Source of the DNA: Ruminococcus sp. | GTDB taxonomy: Bacteria; Bacillota; Clostridia; Oscillospirales; Ruminococcaceae | DNA: 44,008 nucleotides | Direction of reading: 5' to 3' | Assembly: GCA_017519415.1 (NCBI GenBank) | Contig: JAFWSI010000006.1 | Span: 1 to 44,008, forward strand | In this document: positions 6,655-13,673 of the stretch, in pieces | Layout of the letters: each line of letters opens with the position of its first letter | Position numbering within the stretch: position 1 is the first letter of the stretch | Position numbers and translations under genes: made by a program | Notes under the pieces: generated by a model | Told to the model about the DNA's origin: nothing | Databases searched by the model: none | What the model saw: the letters and a program-made list of their open reading frames with translations, nothing else

Positions 6655-9467
6655 CAGCCCGCTCCCTCCTTCATTAACTGTTTCACGTCAGCGGTACTGC
6701 CCTTATAGCTGACAGTACCCTTTTCAAGGTCGGCGCTCACCACCGCACCGTTTTCAAAGGTGGTCGTGATAAGCTCTCCGTCCATTTCATAGCTTTTTAT
6801 AAAGCTGTCCGAGGTATCGGCAAGTATGGGTTCCAGAAACCTGTATGCCCTTGCCGCCGTATCCGTCCAGTATCTGTGATCCGCATAGTAGAGCACGTCG
6901 TACTCCGTGTCCTTGAGCACACCGGGCTCCTCGTATATCATATCAAAGCAGAGACTGCTTCCCGTGACCGCCGCCATGAGTATCATTCTCTCGGGATCGG
7001 CCGAACCGTTCACCGCCTCCGTGGAGTAGGGTATGACCCCGTGGAGCACCAGCTGATAAAAGGGTATATCCTCGTCAAAGAGGTCGAAGCGGCCGGAGCT
7101 CACCGGCACTCCCCTGATACAGCTCACATAGGGCAGCGCGTAGGCGTTGGCGCCGTCGGCGAGTATGCCGTCGGGAAGACTGCCGTTTATGCTCTCATAG
7201 CCCTCTTCAAGGAGCTCCTGCGCCCTTCCGCGGGATATGGATTTTTTTCCGTAATCGCCGTAAAGAGCAGCCGTAAGGCCGTCCAGCGATACCCCCTCAA
7301 GTCCCGCTCTGCTGTAGTTCGCGGCAATATCCCCGAACACCTTTCCGTAATAGGATGGGGACAGCAGCGACAGGTTCTTCCTGAAACCGTCGGGTATGCC
7401 GTAGGCTCTGTCATAGCTCACTATCCTCGCATAGGAGCCCGATATTCTCACCGCCGTATCCGTAAAGGAATAGTAGCCGTTTCCCGATCTGAAATTCCTG
7501 TTGTCCGAGGCCGGATAGAAGCCGAAGCCCTTTTCCTCGGTCAGGTTCTTCAGACGTTCAAAGCCCTTTCTGCCGCCTAATTTTCCCGAGGGAGAAGCGT
7601 CGGTATCCACCTTTTTCTTCATGCCGTCGCCGGTCCAGTTGTGGTAGGAAATATTCATATCCTCAACGCCGCCGTCCGAAAGCCTTTCTATTATATCCGC
7701 TGCCTGACCGTAATCCGTAAGGGCTGTGCGCACGGAAACGGGTATGCCCAGCAGGGATCTCTTCTTCATGGTGCCGCCGTAAAGGTCAAGATAAAGGGGA
7801 CCTTCCCCCGCTCTGCACCTTGGCTCAACGCCCTGCTCGTCGATGAGGTACTGCCTGTATCGCGCGGCTATGTCCGTGTAATCCGCCCCCGCACTGTCTA
7901 TGGGGAAATACCGCAGCACTATGTCGTCTGACTTTATGGCGCCCTTCTCGAAAACGGTATACTTATCGCTGCTGCTTCCCGACATATAGAAGCTGTCGGT
8001 GCCGCGAAGCGTAAAGGTGAAGCCGCAGAGATTATAGCTGCTGTTGGACTGCTGCGACACGTTTGCCGTCAGACAGGCGTTGGAGGCTCCACTCTCTGCA
8101 ACCGCAAGGAGGGCGTTGTCCTCCTTTACGATACCGTAAACGGGAAGATATATCTGCTCCGTCACCGCTCCCCTGTTCTGAGGAACGGCGGTGATGTCGC
8201 TGCCGTATACGCGCTGCTGGTATATATCCTTCTGGAAGGACTTCCTGTTGTTGAAGCGTATGAGGGCGCCGCTGCCGTCGGGAACGACGAAATAGCCCTC
8301 CTCATCTGTGCCCGCAGCCCCGAAGCTGCCCAGCACAGTCATTTCCGTGGCTATGTTTGCACTTTTGCTCTCCGTGATCTCCGACACCTTCACCGAAGCT
8401 CTCAGAGAGTCGCCCTCGAGGGTGTATTCCGCAGGGAATCTGAAGCCCCCGCCCTGATAATCGTAGACCACCCTTATACCGTTCTTTATATCGCTGACCG
8501 TAAAGGTGCAGTCCCTTTCGCTGCCCGAACGCAGGAAATTATTGTTTGAACGGCTCAGGGGCACTCCGTAACGCAGAACGTTGGAGGAGCGCAGCTCATC
8601 GGAGATTATATCCGTAGCTATGGGATCACGGGTGGAATCTATGGGCGACGACCACCATATATAGCCGCTTTTCTTGCTCTCAATACCGAATATGGCTGTC
8701 CTGTCGTCGATTATCATGCGGAAGTATTCGTTCTCCGCCCCGTACCTGTAGGCTCCGTAAAAGCGGCTGCCGTCCTGTGACAGCCAGGCAAAGCTGCCGC
8801 TGTCAGAACTGTAGACCCGCTTCCCGTCCTCGGTGCGGTCATAGGAAAAGATCCCGTCCGGAGCCTTCATGTCCCTGCGGAGGAGCTCTACGGTCTTTCC
8901 GTCGGCAGATATGAAGGCATATCTGCTGTCAAGGGCAGAGATGATCTTTCTCAGCCTTTTCACCCTTGAAACGCTCTCGTCGGTGATGACAAAGAACCTG
9001 CCTGCTTCACTTACATAGAGCATTCCCTCGTCGCATCTGCTGCCGCTCCCGAACGAGGCGGCGGCTCTGCCGGTCTTCCGGTCGATTGCCACCAGCTCTC
9101 CCAGTTTTTTAAGCTCGTCTATCTTTTCCGCAAGAGCCTTCTGCTCATCGGTGTAATCCTTTTTGCTCTTCGGCCTGCCGCCTGCGGCCTCCCACAGTCT
9201 GTCGCCGAAGTCCTTGTCCTTGTAATATATATCGTATCCGTCGGCAGAGCCTATCTTTTTCAGATACCTGTCGGCGTCCTCAGCAGAGAGCTCCGCCTTT
9301 TCCACGGTCTCCGAGCGCCTTGAGGACTGCTCCTTCTCCTCCGTCTGCTCCTCCGCTCCGCTTCCGGCAGTCTCCGCGCCGCCGTCAGCAGCACTTACTC
9401 TTCCCGAAACCGTCATAAGGGATACCGCCAGCAGGCACAGAAGCAGCTTTTTGATACCTTTTCCCAT
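6654..9467 (-). CDS. Secreted DUF5696 protein, glycoside-hydrolase-like
   Basis: A protein of 937 residues with an N-terminal signal peptide (basic GKGIKK, hydrophobic LLLCLLAVSLM, then a small-residue cleavage region). After a charged linker the middle part is beta-rich (about 210-560). The C-terminal half (about 580-910) resembles a TIM-barrel glycosidase: ISYHNWTGDG, an Asp in EGVSLDGL, and a final beta-domain with TTFENGAVVSADL as in GH101-like enzymes. I assign DUF5696 by overall character; the hydrolase role is inference. The start at 9467 has GAGGAGG upstream, while further ATGs lie inside the YIP1 gene. It sits between a YIP1 gene and the second permease pair, which suggests a surface enzyme or ligand-handling protein of the transporter. 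Confidence 0.75.
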   Translation of the reverse strand: MGKGIKKLLLCLLAVSLMTVSGRVSAADGGAETAGSGAEEQTEEKEQSSRRSETVEKAELSAEDADRYLKKIGSADGYDIYYKDKDFGDRLWEAAGGRPKSKKDYTDEQKALAEKIDELKKLGELVAIDRKTGRAAASFGSGSRCDEGMLYVSEAGRFFVITDESVSRVKRLRKIISALDSRYAFISADGKTVELLRRDMKAPDGIFSYDRTEDGKRVYSSDSGSFAWLSQDGSRFYGAYRYGAENEYFRMIIDDRTAIFGIESKKSGYIWWSSPIDSTRDPIATDIISDELRSSNVLRYGVPLSRSNNNFLRSGSERDCTFTVSDIKNGIRVVYDYQGGGFRFPAEYTLEGDSLRASVKVSEITESKSANIATEMTVLGSFGAAGTDEEGYFVVPDGSGALIRFNNRKSFQKDIYQQRVYGSDITAVPQNRGAVTEQIYLPVYGIVKEDNALLAVAESGASNACLTANVSQQSNSSYNLCGFTFTLRGTDSFYMSGSSSDKYTVFEKGAIKSDDIVLRYFPIDSAGADYTDIAARYRQYLIDEQGVEPRCRAGEGPLYLDLYGGTMKKRSLLGIPVSVRTALTDYGQAADIIERLSDGGVEDMNISYHNWTGDGMKKKVDTDASPSGKLGGRKGFERLKNLTEEKGFGFYPASDNRNFRSGNGYYSFTDTAVRISGSYARIVSYDRAYGIPDGFRKNLSLLSPSYYGKVFGDIAANYSRAGLEGVSLDGLTAALYGDYGKKSISRGRAQELLEEGYESINGSLPDGILADGANAYALPYVSCIRGVPVSSGRFDLFDEDIPFYQLVLHGVIPYSTEAVNGSADPERMILMAAVTGSSLCFDMIYEEPGVLKDTEYDVLYYADHRYWTDTAARAYRFLEPILADTSDSFIKSYEMDGELITTTFENGAVVSADLEKGTVSYKGSTADVKQLMKEGAG

Positions 9468-9478
9468 GCTCCGCCTCC

Positions 9479-10108
9479 TCAGACTCTCGCTCTGTAGGAG
9501 AGCTCGGTATATACACTGGAAACGAAAATGTATATCTGCTGTATCAGCGACATGAAAAGCACCAGCAGAACGAGTATTATCAGCATAGCCGCTATGGTCA
9601 GAGCCACCGCCAGCACGGTCTTGCCGAAGGAGTAGCGGTGTACGGACTTCACCGCCGAAAACAGCAGTATAACCGTCCACAGCGTCCCTATGATCTTTAT
9701 TGACTGCATAAAAACAGCCTCGTCCCGTATGAGTATATGGGACAGTATAACGTTTATATAGAGCTGCGCCACGTAGGGTATTAGGGCATAGGCGCTGAAT
9801 ATACAGATATTGCGTATAGTGCCCTCTCCGTCAAGAAGGGTGCACACCGCCCAGTTGCCTATGACCCATACCCCGAAGATCACAAAGCTCATTACGAGAT
9901 ACGGCACGATGCTGAAGGTCTTGTCATCGTCCGTACGGAACTGAGCGCCATAGAGCCGCCCGCTTGCTATCTCGCCGAAGAAGAGAAGCGCAACTATCAG
10001 CAGGGCTATCTTCACCGAGCCCGACTTCTTCCAGCGCATATCGTCAAAGCCCTCAAAGGGGTGCATGACCGTATAACCTACCCACTGCTTCTGAGTGAAG
10101 TCCATCAT
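9479..10108 (-). CDS. YIP1 family membrane protein
   Basis: This 209-residue protein starts with a cytoplasmic segment containing HPFEGFDDMRWKKSGS, a pattern typical of bacterial YIP1 proteins, followed by about five hydrophobic helices (for example IALLIVALLFFGEIA and VLAVALTIAAMLIILVLLVL). The biochemical role of bacterial YIP1 proteins is unknown. The gene overlaps the stop of the NHL gene by four bases (ATGA) and is followed 11 bases later by the DUF5696 gene. The tight packing indicates that its product works with these two secreted or membrane-tethered proteins. Confidence 0.8.
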   Translation of the reverse strand: MMDFTQKQWVGYTVMHPFEGFDDMRWKKSGSVKIALLIVALLFFGEIASGRLYGAQFRTDDDKTFSIVPYLVMSFVIFGVWVIGNWAVCTLLDGEGTIRNICIFSAYALIPYVAQLYINVILSHILIRDEAVFMQSIKIIGTLWTVILLFSAVKSVHRYSFGKTVLAVALTIAAMLIILVLLVLFMSLIQQIYIFVSSVYTELSYRARV

Positions 10109-11592
10109 TGCTGCTTCTCCTCCTTTCCCTTCCTCTTTTTCCTTCTGTATCTTCCCGCAAGTATCAGAGCAGCAGCCAAGGCAGCTGCCGCCGCGGCTAT
10201 GGTCGAAAAATGCCTGTCGAGGAACTCCCTGCGGTAGCCTTCAAAGGCCTTGTTGTATATATCGCCTGCGTCCGCAAGCTTAGCATATCTCATGGATTCC
10301 CTGTATTCGCCCTTGCGGAGCAGAGCCGAGGCTACTCCCACATAGGCTCTGCGGTAATTCCCGTCCCTTTTCAGCACCTCCTGCCAGGGACCAAGAGCCT
10401 CCTCGTAGTAGCCCGCATTGTACAGAGCCGCCGCCTCGTGGACTATGCTGCCGAAGGAGGTCTCCCTGAACACGGTCACCGTATCCTTTACGGAGTCCAC
10501 CACATAGAGCCTGTCTCCCGCGGATTCAAGCGCCGCAGCGTGATCGAAGCCACCAGTCTGCTTTGCGGAGGCGCCCGTGATGAACAGCAGGTTGCAGTCC
10601 TCGTCGTACTGGAAGATACGTCCCGTGGTAAGGTCGAGGCAGTTTATATTTCCGTCCTCGGCTATGTCTATATCCACTATTGCGGGAGTCAGAAGCTTCT
10701 TCTGCGCGGTGTCGTATACCGGCTTTATGTCTCCGAAATCCGCACGCAGGTCGGCAAAGATATTCTTTCCCGCCGCATTCAGCTTCTTGACCGTATCCGT
10801 GGTCTGAGTGGAGGAGGAGGTACAGGTGAATATGAAATCCCCCTCGATGTCAAAGCCGGTTATTCCCGTGGGGACTGTCCTCGTCCTTGAAGCTTTCTTC
10901 TTTTCCGAGCTGAAAAGATCGGCGATATGGTTCCTGATTATCTTTGCGGTGGGCTCGACCCGGTTCGCACCGTAAAAGCCCGTAAAGCTGCCGTCGGGAC
11001 CGAACATGGCAGCGCCCGTTGTGATATTACCGAGAACTACGTACACATTTCCCGCCTTGTCGGCTATTACCCGCTGCGGCAGGAAGGTCCTCTTCTGATC
11101 GTAGACCTCGGACTCGGGCTTGGTTATCTCGCGGATAACATTCCCCTCACGGTCGGAAACGAGAACTCTACCGTTCTCGCTGTCTGCTATATAGATATAT
11201 CCGTTCTCCGCGGACACGAACACTCCCGCAGGCTTGCTGAGCCTTGTCTCGGAGCCGTCGGGCATGGTGAAGCTGTCGTAGACCCTTACAGCCTCCGAGA
11301 GCTGCTCGTCGGCGACAATTATCCTGTCGTTGCCAGTGTCGGCGATATAGAAATTGTTCTCGCTGTCGAAGAAAATATCGCCGGGACTGTCGAGAGCGCC
11401 CACGCCGAGATCGAAGCCCGATACCGAGCGCTCGGCAGTATAGCCTGCCTGAGAGGGTATGGCCTCGCCCCAGCGGTCGTAATTGTAGCTTTCAAAGGGA
11501 TCCCCCGCCGCCGCCGTGAAAGGGATAAGCTCCGTTGCGAGTGCAGCAAGCGCAAATACGGCAGCAGCGGTTTTTTTTAGTTTTGTTTTCAC
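10105..11592 (-). CDS. NHL-repeat beta-propeller protein with TPR-like region and C-terminal membrane anchor
   Basis: The 495-residue product has a signal peptide (MKTKLKKTAAAVFALAALAT), then NHL-type blades from about 45 to 370, seen in repeats such as LDSPGDIFFDSENNFYIADT, LSKPAGVFVSAENGYIYIAD and PQRVIADKAGNVYVV. Residues 380-460 look like tetratricopeptide helices (AAALYNAGYYEEALGPWQEV and the following pair). A hydrophobic helix AAAAAALAAALILAG and the basic tail RYRRKKRKGK close the protein, so the propeller would face outward, tethered to the membrane. The start is GTG at 11592 with AAAGGAG eight bases before. It is translationally coupled to YIP1. A sensing or scaffold role for the permeases is inference. 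Confidence 0.85.
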   Translation of the reverse strand: MKTKLKKTAAAVFALAALATELIPFTAAAGDPFESYNYDRWGEAIPSQAGYTAERSVSGFDLGVGALDSPGDIFFDSENNFYIADTGNDRIIVADEQLSEAVRVYDSFTMPDGSETRLSKPAGVFVSAENGYIYIADSENGRVLVSDREGNVIREITKPESEVYDQKRTFLPQRVIADKAGNVYVVLGNITTGAAMFGPDGSFTGFYGANRVEPTAKIIRNHIADLFSSEKKKASRTRTVPTGITGFDIEGDFIFTCTSSSTQTTDTVKKLNAAGKNIFADLRADFGDIKPVYDTAQKKLLTPAIVDIDIAEDGNINCLDLTTGRIFQYDEDCNLLFITGASAKQTGGFDHAAALESAGDRLYVVDSVKDTVTVFRETSFGSIVHEAAALYNAGYYEEALGPWQEVLKRDGNYRRAYVGVASALLRKGEYRESMRYAKLADAGDIYNKAFEGYRREFLDRHFSTIAAAAAALAAALILAGRYRRKKRKGKEEKQQ

Positions 11593-11607
11593 TTGCTACA
11601 CTCCTTT

Positions 11608-11623
11608 CATAAATCATGATTTA
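11608..11623. repeat. Perfect 16-bp AT palindrome before the NHL gene
   Basis: ATAAATCATGATTTAT stands just upstream of the ribosome binding site of the NHL gene. A similar element, AAATTATAATTT (13530-13541), stands at the same place before the first permease gene of the locus. Both are followed by CTCCTTTC on the plus strand. They may be mRNA hairpins near the start or binding sites; only the symmetry is seen. Confidence 0.4.
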
Positions 11624-11692
11624 TATTTGCAGGTACGCTTTCCGGGTGCCCGCTGCTTATTATAACCTTGCAGGGAACACCGCCCCGACTTA

Positions 11693-12571
11693 TCACTCTT
11701 TGATGCCCGAATGCGCCATGGTCTCGATGACCTGTCTCTGCGCCAGCATGAATATGACCACAGGCGGTATCAGCAGGAAAACTGCCGCCGCCATGGCTAC
11801 GCCCGCCCTTGCAAGTCCCGAGGCAGCTGCCTGCGAGACCACCGTCGGCAGGGTCTTGTACTGCTCCTTGAGCACCACCGAGCCCGTCTGTATATTCCAC
11901 GCCCCCTGGAATGCGAATATTATCAGAGTCATGAGGGCTGGCTTCTGATTGGGCATGACTACCTGCCAGCATATACGGAAAAGCCCCGCTCCGTCCACCT
12001 TTGCAGCCTCTATTATGGAATCGGGCACTGTGCTAATGGACTGCCTCATAAGGAACAGTCCCATGGGCGATGCCACCGCAGGGAATATCAATGCCATATA
12101 AGTATCTATCATGTGCAGCTTCGCCATTACGATGTACTGCATTATGTATATTACGCTGCTCTGATAGAGCAGTGCGATGACGATGACGCTGTTTATCAGC
12201 TTGCTGCCGGGGAATCTGCACTTTGCCAGCACGAATGCCGCCATTGACGAGAACACGCACTGCAAAACGGTCACCGCCGCCGTAACGAACACACTGTTGA
12301 ACACATACCGCGAAAAGGGTACTCTGTTCTGATGCAGTACCCTGAACATATCCCTGAAGTTATCCAGCGTAGGTCTTACGGCATAAAGCTTCGGAGGGAA
12401 CACAAAGAGCTCCTCCACGGGCTTCACCGACATCACCAGGGTAAGATATATCGGCAGAGCCATGAACAGACCAAGTATGAAAAGCAGCAGGAAAATAAAG
12501 ACGGTCCCCCATCTTTTTCTGCCCGCCTGCCTGTTGGAAGCGCGGAGCTTCGAAGTATCCACATTTGCCAC
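11693..12571 (-). CDS. Carbohydrate ABC transporter permease, MalG type (first pair of locus A)
   Basis: A CUT1 permease of 292 residues with six predicted membrane helices. The ATPase-docking loop reads IIEAAKVDGAGLFRICWQVV followed by MPNQKPAL. The start is GTG with GAGGAGG seven bases upstream, 12 bases after the MalF-type stop. About 100 bases separate it from the NHL gene, the widest gap in the locus apart from the one holding the repeat after the binding protein. Together with the preceding gene it forms the membrane channel served by the large binding protein. The energy-giving ATPase must come from elsewhere. Confidence 0.9.
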   Translation of the reverse strand: MANVDTSKLRASNRQAGRKRWGTVFIFLLLFILGLFMALPIYLTLVMSVKPVEELFVFPPKLYAVRPTLDNFRDMFRVLHQNRVPFSRYVFNSVFVTAAVTVLQCVFSSMAAFVLAKCRFPGSKLINSVIVIALLYQSSVIYIMQYIVMAKLHMIDTYMALIFPAVASPMGLFLMRQSISTVPDSIIEAAKVDGAGLFRICWQVVMPNQKPALMTLIIFAFQGAWNIQTGSVVLKEQYKTLPTVVSQAAASGLARAGVAMAAAVFLLIPPVVIFMLAQRQVIETMAHSGIKE

Positions 12572-12583
12572 AGCCCCGCCTCC

Positions 12584-13510
12584 TCAGTCCGTATACCTGC
12601 CCAGCACCTTGGCAATGAGCCTGCTGCACAGGAACATGGCGACAAAGAGTATCATGCATATCGCCGAAGCATAGCCCATTTCAAAGCGCTGCCAGCCGTA
12701 GTCGAAAGCGTGTGTCATTATGGTATGAGCCTTGTAGTCCGTGCTCGGGAAACCCACAAGGTTCTGCGCCACGGTACCCGCCGTAAAGGAGCTTACTATC
12801 TGCATTACAGCCGCGAACATCAGCTGAGGTCCCATGGAGGGGATAACTATGTATATGAGCTCCTGCCAGCGTGTACGGATACCCTCGATAGCTCCCGCCT
12901 CGTACATTGAGCGGTCTATGTTCTGGAAGCCCGCACGGAGGGCAAGGAAGCCCGCGCCGAGGGAGATCCACAGCTGCACGACGATAGTGACTCCGAGAAC
13001 GTATCTTCCGTCCGTAAGCCACTGCACGGGATAGCTTATAATACCGAGATCTATCAGGATCGAATTCATATATCCGTTCATATCGCCGCTGAAAATGATC
13101 TTCCACACCGTATATACATTGGCCATGGACGGAGCATAGAATATGAGGGTGAAAACGGTCTTGAGCCGGGGATTCATCTCGTTTATGAGCCATGCCAGCA
13201 GGAAGCAGAGCACATAGCTGACAGGTCCCGTAAGCAGGGCGAAAACTATGGTGACTCTTATGGAGCGTATGAATATCTTATCCGAAAGGAAGAGGGTGGT
13301 ATAGTTGGAAAGGCCGACGAATTTCGGCGGCTGAGCCATATTGAAGTCCGTAAAGCCCATAGGCAGCGACATGAGCACGGGGATCACCGTGAACACTATG
13401 AAAAAGATCATAAAGGGCGCTATCATACCGTAGCAGGCCTTGTTCCGCTTTATTTCGCGCCACAGCCCGCCTTTTCCGCCCTTTGAGGACTTCTTTGTAT
13501 CAACTGCCAT
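12584..13510 (-). CDS. Sugar ABC transporter permease, MalF type (first pair of locus A)
   Basis: This 308-residue permease has six predicted helices and the EAA loop YEAGAIEGIRTRWQELIYIV followed by IPSM. Early FTVIPVLMSLPMGFTDFN is typical of MalF-type CUT1 subunits. I prefer the ATG at 13510, since the AAAGGAG site is nine bases before it, while the GTG two codons upstream is only three bases from the site. It follows the binding protein gene after a ~160-base gap that holds an inverted-repeat element, so expression relative to the binding protein may be tuned by that element. Confidence 0.9.
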   Translation of the reverse strand: MAVDTKKSSKGGKGGLWREIKRNKACYGMIAPFMIFFIVFTVIPVLMSLPMGFTDFNMAQPPKFVGLSNYTTLFLSDKIFIRSIRVTIVFALLTGPVSYVLCFLLAWLINEMNPRLKTVFTLIFYAPSMANVYTVWKIIFSGDMNGYMNSILIDLGIISYPVQWLTDGRYVLGVTIVVQLWISLGAGFLALRAGFQNIDRSMYEAGAIEGIRTRWQELIYIVIPSMGPQLMFAAVMQIVSSFTAGTVAQNLVGFPSTDYKAHTIMTHAFDYGWQRFEMGYASAICMILFVAMFLCSRLIAKVLGRYTD

Positions 13511-13563
13511 TTTCACTCACTCCTTTCGCAAATTATAATTTTGCTATACAAAAATATGATCCG

Positions 13564-13673
13564 GTTGAGAGTTTAGAGCTGACAGTTGAGGCGTCGCCTG
13601 CGGCGACAATTTTTAAATAATGTGAGTGAAGCGAACACATTAACTCTCAACTCTCTGCTTTCAACTTTCAGCT
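13564..13673. repeat. MITE/REP-like intergenic inverted-repeat element
   Basis: The gap between the binding protein and permease genes is almost filled by nested symmetry: GTTGAGAGTT (13564-13573) with AACTCTCAAC (13642-13651); AGCTGACAGTTGA (13577-13589) with TCAACTTTCAGCT (13661-13673, one mismatch); GTCGCC-TGC-GGCGAC (13593-13607); and AATGTG/CACATT (13619-13641). No coding sense is seen. It resembles the small dispersed intergenic repeats of gut clostridia. Other copies cannot be seen in this window. Confidence 0.6.
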
